64,000 nucleotides of DNA from Granulicella aggregans (GCF_014203275.1 NZ_JACHIP010000002.1:1054001-1118000); one strand, 5' to 3'; positions 19,358 through 28,778 are shown, counted from the stretch's first letter. The notes: generated by a model not told the origin, from the sequence alone. A program made the numbers and translations.

Positions 19358-20890
19358 TTGCTCTCCGTGGACCTCGATAGATACAAGACCATCGAACTTA
19401 TTGGCGAAGGCGGAATGTCCACCGTCTACCGCGGCGAGGATGTGCGGATAGGTAGACCTGTTGCAATCAAACTGTTGAAGGCGTCAGATGCAGGGAACAA
19501 CCTCGATCTCGGTGCTCGCTTTCTTCGCGAAGCCACAATAACCGGGCAACTCCAGCACCCCTCAATAGTTACTCTCTTCGATTTTGGAACAACAGCAGAG
19601 AATCAAGCCTACATTGTTATGGAGTTCGTCGACGGCAAATCCCTACGGCACCATCAGGGCAAACTCACAACCCTTCAACTTGGCAAGATCCTGCGGGGCA
19701 CCGCGCTTGGGCTTGATTATGCACATACGCGCGGTGTCATTCATCGCGACGTTAAGCCATCGAACATAATCCTGGCGCAAGATGGCAACCCCAAAATTCT
19801 TGACTTCGGGATTGCCGTGATTCAACAGACGTCCGGCTCCCGAATGACTCAGACCGGAGTGGTTATAGGAACCCCAGCTTACCTCTCCCCGGAGCAGATC
19901 TCAGGAGGAGCCATCACGCCTGCTGTCGATCAGTTCGCGCTCGCCGTAGTCGCCTTTGAGTTGCTGACTGGGAAGGCCCCGTTCGCCGGCGAGACCTTCG
20001 TCGAAACCATGAGCGCCATCATGGTTCAACAGCCGATCGACCCGCTTTCGCTCAACCCGAAGCTCGGGCCAGGATGCACGACTGTGCTCCACAAAGCGCT
20101 GTCGAAGAAACCCTCGGAGCGGTTTGCAACCTGTTCGGAGTTCGTGGAAGCTCTGCTGAAAGTCCTTGGCCACGGTCCCAAAGCGCTGCCCTTCCTCGCA
20201 GGTGCGCCTCCGAGGACTCTCGGTCCTTCTGAAGGGGGAACAGTCGTCCCCAGGTCGGCTCAACGAGAAGATCTACCAAACACGGTAATGACCCGCCTGA
20301 ACCTGCCGATGACTGTCGGGCTTTCAGTGATGGGTCAGGGATCGACACCGACCGGATACTCGTTCACCCAGGTTGTGGGAACGACAGGCCCTTTTTTTGG
20401 ATCGGGCGAGGCGCACTTCCTACAGATAAAAAAGAAATTGGACTTTTACCAGGAGCAGCTCCACAAGGAATACGAAGCTCTTCTGCAGCAGATGCGAACT
20501 ACCTATCTACTTTGGCTGGTCGCTGTAAGCATGGCGTTTCTCGTGCTGTTATCGGGGATCATCCTCTTCCTGTTACATCAGACGACGGGCGGAGCCATAA
20601 CTACCGCCAGTAGTGCCATGTTGTACTTCTTGCAGCGTGTCTTCCAGCGAAGAGAAGATGAGTACCGTCAAGCCGCAGAGGCAAAGCGAAGCACCGTGGA
20701 GTACGGAAATCAATGGGCACTGGTCATCCAGACGATTCAGGGAATGGAAGATCCAAAAGAACGTGTGACGCGCGAAGGACGCCTCGTAGAGGCGTTGATT
20801 GATCACCTTAGCCGGAGCAAGTCATCAGCCCCTGAGCGCAGGGTGAGACGTGGATCGGCCGCAAAGCCAAATAGAAGCGCAGAACCGTAG
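19358..20890 (+). CDS. membrane Ser/Thr protein kinase (PknB-like)
   Basis: Residues about 8-270 form a Hanks-type kinase: glycine loop IGEGGMSTVYRG, VAIKLLK with the ATP lysine, catalytic HRDVKPSNIIL, then DFG, and an activation segment with GTPAYLSPEQ. After a linker, a coiled-coil stretch (about 360-385) leads into two hydrophobic segments at about 388-425 and then a charged cytoplasmic tail. There are no PASTA repeats. The start given is a TTG; a GTG at 19367 (VDLDRYKT) fits just as well. It stands alone on the plus strand, with no obvious substrate gene nearby. Confidence 0.88.
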   Translation: MLSVDLDRYKTIELIGEGGMSTVYRGEDVRIGRPVAIKLLKASDAGNNLDLGARFLREATITGQLQHPSIVTLFDFGTTAENQAYIVMEFVDGKSLRHHQGKLTTLQLGKILRGTALGLDYAHTRGVIHRDVKPSNIILAQDGNPKILDFGIAVIQQTSGSRMTQTGVVIGTPAYLSPEQISGGAITPAVDQFALAVVAFELLTGKAPFAGETFVETMSAIMVQQPIDPLSLNPKLGPGCTTVLHKALSKKPSERFATCSEFVEALLKVLGHGPKALPFLAGAPPRTLGPSEGGTVVPRSAQREDLPNTVMTRLNLPMTVGLSVMGQGSTPTGYSFTQVVGTTGPFFGSGEAHFLQIKKKLDFYQEQLHKEYEALLQQMRTTYLLWLVAVSMAFLVLLSGIILFLLHQTTGGAITTASSAMLYFLQRVFQRREDEYRQAAEAKRSTVEYGNQWALVIQTIQGMEDPKERVTREGRLVEALIDHLSRSKSSAPERRVRRGSAAKPNRSAEP

Positions 20891-20969
20891 AGATGTCGCC
20901 GGATTATGTTAGTCACGGGAAGCATCACGAATTCAACCGTATTTGTGTGAGTCCCTTAGCTCCCGCTTC

Positions 20970-21078
20970 CTAAGGCGTCAACGGCAGATTCATAGCACAA
21001 ACTGATACGGCATCAGCGCAGGCCTATGCCACATCGTCGGCATCCGCGTTCAATCTTCCTATTTCCCATGGTGCAAAC
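20970..21078 (-). pseudogene. copper amine oxidase, C-terminal remnant
   Basis: On the minus strand, three short pieces of the amine oxidase C-terminus are readable: TMG near 21068, MPTMWHRPALMPYQFVL at about 21040, and NLPLTP plus a stop at 20970. The intact gene at 25459-27471 has MPTMWHTFTLMPYQFL and MDLPMTP at its end. Small deletions and shifts separate the pieces. The rest of the gene is gone; the neighbour at 21131 is unrelated. This shows a second, lost copy of the oxidase. Confidence 0.8.
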
Positions 21079-21130
21079 AGCTTCAATGCAGTTGCCATGC
21101 AAAGCCGTATCTACGTCTAGGTGTGCAGAA

Positions 21131-22597
21131 CTACCCACCACCATGAGCCGTGCATCGATAAACCACGAACCCCGAATAATCCCGCATGCGCTGGAACCGC
21201 GTGTTCGAATCCATCCAACGCAAATCAGGCTCCCCGCCTTCAGATTCCCGGTACACGATAAACACTCCGCCAGCAGGAATCTCCTTAATCGCTTTATACA
21301 GATCAGCCCCGGCAGGCGGCATCTCGTGAATCCGGAATCCCGTGTAATAAGCAAACACTGGATAGTTGAAGTTCATATAGAGCGCTGTGCTTGCAGGAAC
21401 AGAGTCCTGAAGAAACTGCGAAGCCGACATCTCTTCCGGAACGTTGAGATCAATCATCCGGCCGCCGAACCGCTTCGAACTCTGAACAAAGGTCAGCATC
21501 AGCAACGCTACGACAACCACTCCTCCACCAAGGCGAAGTGACCGCCGAGGCAACAACCGGAACAGCGCAAGCCCCGCCCCAGCAAGCATCAGAAGTGGCG
21601 GCGCAAGCGGAAGCACGTAACGCGGCTCCTTGTGAGCCATCGTGCCGAAGAAGGCAAAATCCACCAGCAGCCACATCCAAAGAAACGCCTCAATCAAAAC
21701 CGGCTGAGCTTCTGCATGAGAAGCCCCATGCAAAGTCTTGAAGCGCAGGCCACGATAGCCTCTCCAAAGCCCCCAACAGGCAGCCATCGCAAGTCCTACC
21801 AACGCGATCGGCGTAAAGATCACAGGTGCAATTCTGAGAAACGACGCCCCCTCAGGCCCTTCGACATTCGCCCACCCATCGCGAAACGTCTGGAAAAATC
21901 CTCCAAACTCCACCCGCGACCAGACAAGATACGGCACCATCGCAACCAGAAATCCGGCCACACAAACCAGCAGAGCCTTCCACCTAGACCTCGCTGCAAG
22001 AGGCAGCAAAAACAGCAATCCCACGCTCGGAAGCGAGCCAAACCGCATCAGCACAGCCAGCCCCAGCACCACTCCAGCCCACGCAAAGGGCAAAGTCTTC
22101 TCGCGAGCAAGCGCCCGCAACAAAAGCCACAAAGCCAGCACCAGAAGCGTCAGCGCCGGCGAATCCGTAAGCAGACTGTTCCCTGTGTCATCACTCAAAA
22201 AGCCATCAGGAAACACGCCCACGAAGAATGGCGAGTGCGCCAGCAGCAAAGCCGATATTGCAGCGGCAGTACGTCCAAAAGCAAGCTTCGCCGCGCGATA
22301 GAGAAACAACGATCCGAGAGCATTCACCAGCGCCGTGACGATCGATGCCGCGTACACGCTATGCCAGATCAGAAACACGCCCGCGAAGAGCAGCGAGATC
22401 AGCGGAGGACGATAGCTCAACTCGGAGTAGTTGCTCTTGCCGCAGCAGATCACCTGCGCGTTTTGCAGGTAGACCATCTCGTCCCAGAAGTGCGCCCTGG
22501 ACACTCCCCACACGCGAATGAGGAAGGCTGCCCCAACCAGCAGAGAAAGCAGAATCGGCTCAAGCGACACCCGGGAACGATAAGGCTCATCCTTCAT
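21131..22597 (-). CDS. GT-C family glycosyltransferase (ArnT/PMT-like)
   Basis: A 488-residue polytopic protein of the dolichyl-phosphate-mannose-protein mannosyltransferase type (PMT_2). After TM1 comes HFWDEMVYLQNAQ; its acidic pair DE is the catalytic position in GT-C enzymes. About ten TM segments follow (for example LLSLLVGAAFLIRVW and ALTLLVLALWLLLRAL). A small C-terminal periplasmic domain contains YMNFNYPVFAYYTGFRI. These enzymes use polyprenyl-phosphate sugars to modify lipids or proteins in the periplasm; the target is unknown. It lies alone, divergent from metE. Confidence 0.82.
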   Translation of the reverse strand: MKDEPYRSRVSLEPILLSLLVGAAFLIRVWGVSRAHFWDEMVYLQNAQVICCGKSNYSELSYRPPLISLLFAGVFLIWHSVYAASIVTALVNALGSLFLYRAAKLAFGRTAAAISALLLAHSPFFVGVFPDGFLSDDTGNSLLTDSPALTLLVLALWLLLRALAREKTLPFAWAGVVLGLAVLMRFGSLPSVGLLFLLPLAARSRWKALLVCVAGFLVAMVPYLVWSRVEFGGFFQTFRDGWANVEGPEGASFLRIAPVIFTPIALVGLAMAACWGLWRGYRGLRFKTLHGASHAEAQPVLIEAFLWMWLLVDFAFFGTMAHKEPRYVLPLAPPLLMLAGAGLALFRLLPRRSLRLGGGVVVVALLMLTFVQSSKRFGGRMIDLNVPEEMSASQFLQDSVPASTALYMNFNYPVFAYYTGFRIHEMPPAGADLYKAIKEIPAGGVFIVYRESEGGEPDLRWMDSNTRFQRMRDYSGFVVYRCTAHGGG

Positions 22598-22696
22598 GAA
22601 ACAAGCATTCCTCTATCCCTAAGTCTCACTCCGGCCCGCGAGGCCTCAGTTTATCGCAGCCTTCATCTCACCCCCATCCTGTAGACTTTTCCTGTG

Positions 22697-22880
22697 TAGG
22701 TGCAAAGCTCCCGAGCTTTGTTAAACGGAAAGCCGGTGTAAATCCGGCGCTGTCCCGCAGCGGTGATGGGAACGAACAGTCGCAACGGCGCGAAGCCAAC
22801 GCACTGTCTCTTCAAGAGATGGGAAGCGGCGATCCAGTAGGGTGCCCAAAGTCCGAAGGCCGGCCTGCCACCACCACCAT
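22697..22880 (+). promoter_or_regulatory. cobalamin riboswitch upstream of metE
   Basis: The plus strand carries the B12-box core GCCGGTGTAAATCCGGCGC at 22732 and then CTGTCCCGCAGCGGTGA. Further along come GCCAACGCACTG, GATGGGAAGC and the closing AAGTCCGAAGGCCGGCCTGCC-like end near 22875. Order and spacing match the cobalamin riboswitch class. About 150 bases separate it from the metE ribosome site. Its known use is to lower expression of B12-independent enzymes when cobalamin is present, which fits metE. Confidence 0.92.
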
Positions 22881-23026
22881 GGAAGCGACAGGTCGCTCAC
22901 CGTGGGTGCGTTTGAGCCTGCCGCTCTCGTGGATTGGAACGGTGGACAGTGCAACATCGCGTGCTCCGGCTCGCCGGTGTCGCCTGCGCATGGGTGGTTC
23001 TTCCAGCAACAAGGAGAACCGTATAT

Positions 23027-25282
23027 ATGTCGCGCATCACCCCTCTCAAAACCTCATCCCTCGGCTTCCCGCGCATGGGCAAGGATCGCGAACTCAAGTT
23101 CGCCCTCGAATCCTTCTGGAAGGGCAAGACCTCCGAGGCTGACCTTCTCGCCACCGCAAAGCAACTCCGCCGCGACCACTGGCTCCTGCAAAAAGCCGCA
23201 GGCATCGACATCATCCCGTCGAACGAATTTTCGCTCTACGACCACGTCCTCGACGCCCTCGTCCTCATCGGCGCAACCCCCGAACGCTTCGGCAACGATC
23301 CCGTCTCGCTCACCGGGTACTTCGCCATGGCCCGCAACAGCACCGAGCAGACCGCCATGGAGATGACCAAGTGGTTCGACACCAACTACCACTACCTCGT
23401 CCCCGAGTGGACCTCCGGCCTCTCCTTCATGCCCGACACCACCAGGCTACTCAGCGAGCTCCGCGAAGCCCGCGCGCTCGGCATCGAACCCCGCCCCGTC
23501 CTCATTGGCCCCGTTACCCTCCTTCTCCTCGGCAAGCCCGCCCCCGGCGTCGATATCACCCTGCTGCTGCTCAGACTCATCGCCTCCTACAAACAGGTTC
23601 TCGAAGCTCTCCACGCCGAAGGTGTCACCGACGTCCAGATCGACGAACCCAAGCTCGTCACCGACCTCACCCCATGGGAGAAACAGGCCTTCCGCAGTGC
23701 CTACAAGCAGCTCGCGGAAGTTCCCATCAAGCTCATGCTCACCACCTACTTCGGCGGCCTCGGCGACAACCTCAGCCTCGCCGTCGATCTCCACACTGCT
23801 GGCATCCACATCGACGCCGTCCGCGCCCCGGAACAGGTCCCCGAAGTCCTCACCGCACTATCCCCCAACCAGACCCTCAGCCTCGGCTGCGTCAACGGCC
23901 GCAACATCTGGCTCACGCACTTCGCTGCTGTAAATCCCTTTATCGAACAGGCAGTGGAATCACTCGGAACTGACCGCGTGATCGTCTCTCCGTCTTGCTC
24001 CCTCATCCACGTCCCGCACGACCTCGCACCGGAGAAGCAGTTGAGTCCGCGCATCAAATCGTGGCTGCGCTTCGCAACCGAAAAGCTCACAGAGCTGCAC
24101 GATCTCGCCACCGGCAACGATGCGGCCTTCACCGCCAACGCCGCCGCCGTCGCCAACCGCGAAGCCGCCGAGACCAGCAAGAACGCCGCCGTCCGCAATC
24201 GCCTTACCCGTCTCTCCGAACAAGACTTCAGTCGCAAGAGTCCCTATCCACAACGCGCAGAGATCCAACGCGAGGAGCTCAATCTCCCTCTGCTCCCCAC
24301 CACCACCATCGGCTCCTTCCCTCAAACCGCTGACGTCCGCAAGCACCGCGCCGCCCACAAGCACGGCCACATCACCGATGCCCAGTACGACACCTTCCTC
24401 CGCCAGGCCACCGAGGACTGTATCCGCGAACAGGAACGCATCGGCCTCGACGTCCTCGTCCACGGCGAGTTCGAACGCAACGACATGGTCGAATACTTCG
24501 CCGAGTTCCTCGACGGCTTCGCCTTCACCGAGAACGGCTGGGTCCAGAGCTACGGCTCCCGCTGCGTCAAACCCCCGGTCATCTACGGCGACGTCTCCCG
24601 CGCTCTTCCCATGACCGTCCGGTGGTCCAGCTTCGCCCGCTCCCTAACCAACAAACCCATGAAGGGCATGCTCACCGGCCCCATCACCGTCCTGCAGTGG
24701 TCCTTCGTCCGCGACGACATCGCCCGCAAAGACACCGCATGGCAGATCGCGCTCGCTCTCCGCGACGAAGTCCGCGACCTCGAAGCCGCCGGCCTCCAGG
24801 TCATACAGGTCGACGAACCCGCCCTCCGCGAAGGCCTTCCACTCCGTCGCTCCGACTGGGCACCCTACTTGGAATGGGCAGTCCAGGCCTTTCGCCTCAC
24901 CACCAGCGGCACCGAGGACCGCACCCAGATCCATACCCACATGTGCTACTGCGAGTTCGAGGATGTCCTCCCTTCGATCGCCGCCCTCGATGCCGACGTC
25001 ATCTCCATGGAGACCGCCCGCTCCCGCATGGAACTCCTCCACGCCTTCCGCGCCCACGGCTACCCCAACGAGATCGGTCCCGGCATCTTCGACATCCACT
25101 CTCCCCGCGTCCCCGACGTCGCCGAGATGCGTGATCTACTCCAACTCGCTCTCGACGTCCTCACCCCACGCCAACTTTGGGTCAACCCCGACTGCGGCCT
25201 CAAAACAAGAGCGTGGCCCGAAACAATCGCCGCTCTCCAGAACATGTGCGCCGCCGCAAAGGAGCTACGTGCCACACTCTGA
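23027..25282 (+). CDS. metE: B12-independent methionine synthase
   Basis: Transfers the methyl group of methyl-tetrahydrofolate polyglutamate to homocysteine, the last step of methionine synthesis. Length from ATG 23027 is 751 residues, the usual size. The start has AAGGAG ten bases upstream and begins the usual GFPRMGKDRELKFALESFW block. The C-terminal catalytic domain shows the zinc ligands: HTHMCYCEF (His and Cys), SMETARS (Glu) and NPDCGLKTR (Cys). LLPTTTIGSFPQT marks the start of that domain. The frame is open upstream to 22934, but that part is riboswitch linker. Confidence 0.97.
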   Translation: MSRITPLKTSSLGFPRMGKDRELKFALESFWKGKTSEADLLATAKQLRRDHWLLQKAAGIDIIPSNEFSLYDHVLDALVLIGATPERFGNDPVSLTGYFAMARNSTEQTAMEMTKWFDTNYHYLVPEWTSGLSFMPDTTRLLSELREARALGIEPRPVLIGPVTLLLLGKPAPGVDITLLLLRLIASYKQVLEALHAEGVTDVQIDEPKLVTDLTPWEKQAFRSAYKQLAEVPIKLMLTTYFGGLGDNLSLAVDLHTAGIHIDAVRAPEQVPEVLTALSPNQTLSLGCVNGRNIWLTHFAAVNPFIEQAVESLGTDRVIVSPSCSLIHVPHDLAPEKQLSPRIKSWLRFATEKLTELHDLATGNDAAFTANAAAVANREAAETSKNAAVRNRLTRLSEQDFSRKSPYPQRAEIQREELNLPLLPTTTIGSFPQTADVRKHRAAHKHGHITDAQYDTFLRQATEDCIREQERIGLDVLVHGEFERNDMVEYFAEFLDGFAFTENGWVQSYGSRCVKPPVIYGDVSRALPMTVRWSSFARSLTNKPMKGMLTGPITVLQWSFVRDDIARKDTAWQIALALRDEVRDLEAAGLQVIQVDEPALREGLPLRRSDWAPYLEWAVQAFRLTTSGTEDRTQIHTHMCYCEFEDVLPSIAALDADVISMETARSRMELLHAFRAHGYPNEIGPGIFDIHSPRVPDVAEMRDLLQLALDVLTPRQLWVNPDCGLKTRAWPETIAALQNMCAAAKELRATL

Positions 25283-25330
25283 AGCAAAGAGCCTTATAGC
25301 AATGAGTCAGCCTCACACCCTAAACTCGCC

Positions 25331-25364
25331 GTCATTCTGAGCCGAAGGCGAAGAACCCCCACGC
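25331..25364 (+). repeat. interspersed repeat, family C, short form
   Basis: Begins GTCATTCTGAGCCGAAGGCG and ends in a CCCCCACGC tail. It has the constant flanks of family C without the central hairpin. It lies after metE and is the leftmost repeat copy in the window. Confidence 0.6.
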
Positions 25365-25410
25365 TTTTCCCGTGCCAAGGGTTCAACCCACTTTCAGCCT
25401 CAAACAAAAA

Positions 25411-25444
25411 AACGCCCGCGAATCAATCACGATTCGCGGGCGTT
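25411..25444 (-). terminator. rho-independent terminator of the amine oxidase gene
   Basis: A perfect 14-base inverted repeat (AACGCCCGCGAATC, six-base loop, GATTCGCGGGCGTT). On the minus strand it is followed by a run of seven T. It lies 15 bases after the amine oxidase stop. Being symmetrical, it may also stop metE transcripts from the other side. Confidence 0.85.
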
Positions 25445-25458
25445 CCTACCAAACGATC

Positions 25459-27471
25459 CTAAGGCGTCATCGGCAGATCCATAGTCGGGTTCTTGATCAA
25501 GAACTGATACGGCATCAACGTAAACGTATGCCACATCGTAGGCATCTGCGGCCAGTCCTCCGGTCGCGGCACATGATGGAACCCCATCGTGTACCAGGCC
25601 ACGATATCCGTGTTCATGATGTTCCGGTTCTGCTTCGTCCACGCCGGCAGACTGTCCTCTCCCTTGCTCCCCATCGTGTACACGCCCGACACATACCGCT
25701 CGTTCGGATCGTACGGCGTCACCCACAAGTTATGCGCAGAAAAGCCAGCCCTCTTCTGCGGCCACTCTTCCGCCGGCAGAATGCTGATACCCGTCTCCCC
25801 CGGCATGATCGCGTAGCTCGTCAGCTGCCCCAGCTTGTTCTTCACGCCCTCATTCGCAAACCGCCACATCGCCGGGTGCTCCACCGACACGTTGTACTTC
25901 GCCTCGCCCTCGGTCTTCGCCATCTCCGGCATCATCGCCCATATCCACTTCCGTCCCTGCGCCGTATCCGGCAGCTTGTACGGCACCAGCTTGTCCACCA
26001 TCAGCGAGTTGTTCGGCCCATCCACATCCAGGTCCAGCCGATAGCTGAAGAAGTGGTCATGGTCCACCGCAGAGATCCCCGGCGCGATCAACTGCCCGAA
26101 CTCCACCCGCTTACCCTCCGGCGTCTTGCCCACCATTGCAGCGGACAAATCCCCATCCGCCGTCTGGTCCTTCACCGCCTTCACCTCAAGAATGCCCGTC
26201 GCTCCCAGACCCACCGTGATCGACCCATCCTGCCCAAACCGCCAGTCGAAGATGTAGTCATAGTTCCCCACCGTCGCGACCGTCCTGAAGACCAGCTCAC
26301 GCGTAGGCCTTCCCGAGATCGCCGACGTAGACCCATCCCAATGCCGCCACATCGGGTCCCCCGTCACCCGTTCGAACAGGCACGCAAGCTGCGGCCGCAC
26401 ATAAGGCGTGCCGTCATCACGAAAGAACGTCCCGCTATAGAACGTCGCGTAATCCGGGCAGTCCACGCCCACCTGCAGCGGCTTGATGATCCCACCCGAT
26501 CCCGTGTTCGCAAAAAACTCTCCCCCATCCAGGAACACATGCGAGTTCCAGGCCTCATCCGGGTCCTGGTAAGGCACATACATCTCCGAGAGCGACCCTT
26601 CGTACAGCACCGACCGCGGCTTGCCGCCATCGTTATAGCTCACGAGATTAATCACCGGTCCCACCCGCGGATCGAGCCGGAAGCGGAAGTGCCATTTCTG
26701 CCAGTCCACCTCGCCGTTCTCGACCGTGTAGCTCGGCCCCTCCGGCTCCAGCGTGATGATCGGCTTCGTCCCCGGCATCGCCTTGCCGCCGTCCGCGTCG
26801 TAGATGCTCGTCGAAGGCGGCATCGGCACCGCGCCGTTATCCGAGAACCGCGTGATCTTCTTCTCTTTCAAATCCATCACGTAAAAGATGCCCGCAATCC
26901 GCCGGTCCCACCGGTACAGCGAGTCCATCTCATCGCTGCACTCGCCCCATCCAATCCGCCGCCCGTCCGTCTGCTCCGGCAGCCCCACATACCCCGCCGG
27001 AATCACCCCGCAGTGCACCGTCCGCAGATCAGTGATGCCGCGAGCCTTCAGCGCCGCAATCACGCGCGGGTCTTTCTTGATGTCTTCATCGAAGCTCCGC
27101 GACTCCGTCGTCGACATCGGCGCCTGCTCCTTCGTCAGCTCCGTATACGACTCCAGCTTGTTCGCCGAAACATCCACCACCGCCGCATAAGACTTGCTCT
27201 CGTTCAGCAGCACCACATCCACCTTGCGCACGATCGGGTCGCCCGGCTTCCACGCCAGCACCACCGATTTCACCGGCTCCTCCAGCAGGATGCTCGCAAA
27301 CAGCGTCTTCGGCGCAAGCTTCCCCGCCGCCTGCAACACCTTGTAAGCCTTCCAATACTCATCCGGCGTCAGCGCATCCAGCGGATGATGCACTTCCGGT
27401 TGCAGGGCAAAGCAGCTCGGCACAGCGATCAGAAGCAAGGCGATCGAAAAGAGTCGTCGGCAAAGAGACAT
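25459..27471 (-). CDS. secreted copper amine oxidase (primary-amine oxidase)
   Basis: Oxidises primary amines to aldehydes with release of H2O2 and ammonia. The self-processing topaquinone site is present as TVGNYDY (cofactor Tyr about 404). The catalytic Asp lies in HVFLDGGEFF (about 315). Copper ligands are DHDHFF and a further His in GFHHVPRPEDWP. A signal peptide (about residues 1-22, SIALLLIAVPSCFA) sends it out of the cytoplasm. At 670 residues it is close to bacterial tyramine/phenylethylamine oxidases, though the N-terminal D1 domain of the E. coli enzyme is lacking. Substrate preference is not readable. A remnant of a second copy lies at 20970. Confidence 0.92.
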   Translation of the reverse strand: MSLCRRLFSIALLLIAVPSCFALQPEVHHPLDALTPDEYWKAYKVLQAAGKLAPKTLFASILLEEPVKSVVLAWKPGDPIVRKVDVVLLNESKSYAAVVDVSANKLESYTELTKEQAPMSTTESRSFDEDIKKDPRVIAALKARGITDLRTVHCGVIPAGYVGLPEQTDGRRIGWGECSDEMDSLYRWDRRIAGIFYVMDLKEKKITRFSDNGAVPMPPSTSIYDADGGKAMPGTKPIITLEPEGPSYTVENGEVDWQKWHFRFRLDPRVGPVINLVSYNDGGKPRSVLYEGSLSEMYVPYQDPDEAWNSHVFLDGGEFFANTGSGGIIKPLQVGVDCPDYATFYSGTFFRDDGTPYVRPQLACLFERVTGDPMWRHWDGSTSAISGRPTRELVFRTVATVGNYDYIFDWRFGQDGSITVGLGATGILEVKAVKDQTADGDLSAAMVGKTPEGKRVEFGQLIAPGISAVDHDHFFSYRLDLDVDGPNNSLMVDKLVPYKLPDTAQGRKWIWAMMPEMAKTEGEAKYNVSVEHPAMWRFANEGVKNKLGQLTSYAIMPGETGISILPAEEWPQKRAGFSAHNLWVTPYDPNERYVSGVYTMGSKGEDSLPAWTKQNRNIMNTDIVAWYTMGFHHVPRPEDWPQMPTMWHTFTLMPYQFLIKNPTMDLPMTP

Positions 27472-27574
27472 GCAGAACCTCGGCGGAAGAAATCCGCGTG
27501 GTGATGATGAGTTGTGAGAAGGAAAGCTCCGGTTACGCCACTATACAACTCTGCGCCCCATTCGCCTCAGCTTT

Positions 27575-27793
27575 GTGCCCCATTCATCGCAGCACTATCG
27601 CGATGAGTGGGACAGCCACCAACGCCACCGTCCCTCAGAACTGCTTATAGAAGCGTCATCTCGACCGAAGCATCGCCGGGTGCCCCATCCATGGCTAGCC
27701 TTTGGCCATGGGTGGGATCCCGCCCAAGACCCGTCATCCTGAGCGAAGTCTCTCGCGACCGTATCGCGAGAGACGGAGTCGAAGGACCCCGAT
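27575..27793 (+). repeat. repeat cluster: family A, nested B/A, family C
   Basis: Three elements in the gap between the oxidase and trhO. A family A copy (27575-27617) has stem CATCGC/GCGATG. A family B left arm (27654-27676, GTCATCTCGACCGAAGCATC) is cut by a family A copy at 27677-27724 with stem CCATGGC/GCCATGG. A family C copy (27732-27793) has an 11-pair stem GTCTCTCGCGA/TCGCGAGAGAC between the flanks GTCATCCTGAGCGAA and GTCGAAGGACCCC. No gene is visible in 27472-27989. Confidence 0.85.
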
Positions 27794-27921
27794 ACCGCTT
27801 TCATCACCTCAACCGTTCGAACTTTTCAACCACGAAGCAGTTAGACAAGGTCGAGCACCCCACATCCCGCTTCTGAGATGTGGGACCGCAACTCATCCTT
27901 AGGTCCCGCTAAAAAAAAGAA

Positions 27922-27983
27922 ACGTCATCTCAACCGAAGCCGTGCAGCTTCATCGCGCGGCGCAGCGGAGAGATCCCCGCGTT
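27922..27983 (+). repeat. interspersed repeat, family B
   Basis: Flanks GTCATCTCAACCGAA and CAGCGGAGAGATCCCCGC enclose the hairpin GCCGTGC-agcttcatc-GCGCGGC, with one G-T pair. It lies directly after the trhO stop. Confidence 0.8.
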
Positions 27984-27989
27984 TAGCCT

Positions 27990-28706
27990 TTACTCCCCGT
28001 CCCCGAAATCCTCGTGCCCCACCGAAACCCGCTCATCGAAGATGTAGCACTCCCCGTCCCACCGGCTCGTCTCCACCGGCACCTCTTCGAGGTACTTCAG
28101 GATCCCACCCTTCAGATGAAACACCTCAGGAAACCCCTGCTGCAACATATAAGCCGAAGCCTTCTCGCATCGAATCCCGCCCGTACAAAACATCGCCACC
28201 CGACGATGCTTCTCCGGATCGAGCTGCTCCTTCACATAGCTCGCAAAGTCCGAGAACGTCTCGAGCTGCGGCTTCACCGCCCCGGCAAAGCTCCCAATCT
28301 CCGACTCATACGTATTCCGCGTATCCAGCACCAGCACCTCGGGATCAGCCAGCAGCGCGTTCCACTCCTTCGCCTCGACATACTTCCCCGGCCGAGCCGG
28401 ATCGACCTCCGCTCCGCGAAACGTAATAATCTCGCGCTTCAGCTTGAACTTCAGCCTCCGAAAAGGCAGCGCCTCCGCAGTCGAAAACTTCACCTCGCCA
28501 CGCTCAAGCCCAACCCGCTCGCCCAACAGACTGAGCAGCCGCTCAATCGTCTCCGCCGAACCAGCCATCGTCCCATTCACACCCTCAGGCGCGATCAGCG
28601 TCGTCCCAAGCAGGTCACTCCCCACAAACGCCTCACGCAGTTCCTCGCGCAAACCTGCAGGATCAGCCAGCGGCAGAAATCGATAGTAGGCAGCAACGGT
28701 AACCAT
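27990..28706 (-). CDS. trhO: tRNA uridine(34) hydroxylase
   Basis: Rhodanese-domain enzyme (YceA family) that makes 5-hydroxyuridine at the wobble position of some tRNAs, using O2. It has an N-terminal ferredoxin-like domain (IAPEGVNGTMAGS) and a rhodanese domain with ARPGKYVEAKEWN and LDTRNTYE. The catalytic-Cys loop is FCTGGIRCEKASAYM, followed by HLKGGILKYLEEVP and CYIFDERV. The ATG at 28706 gives 238 residues and begins at the conserved part; another ATG at 28757 adds 17 poorly conserved residues. It is divergent from the phosphatase gene. Confidence 0.93.
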   Translation of the reverse strand: MVTVAAYYRFLPLADPAGLREELREAFVGSDLLGTTLIAPEGVNGTMAGSAETIERLLSLLGERVGLERGEVKFSTAEALPFRRLKFKLKREIITFRGAEVDPARPGKYVEAKEWNALLADPEVLVLDTRNTYESEIGSFAGAVKPQLETFSDFASYVKEQLDPEKHRRVAMFCTGGIRCEKASAYMLQQGFPEVFHLKGGILKYLEEVPVETSRWDGECYIFDERVSVGHEDFGDGE

Positions 28707-28778
28707 CTCTTCTAGTTTAGAGAAATTCGAGCGCGAGCGAGAGCTTTCACTTCCCATTGAAGCGATCCTAGCCCGCCA

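Noticed and set aside
25372..27504. 710-codon open frame on the plus strand opposite the amine oxidase
   Set aside because: Arg/His/Pro-rich antisense frame caused by GC-rich third positions of the real gene; no motifs, and the minus-strand gene has intact active-site residues.
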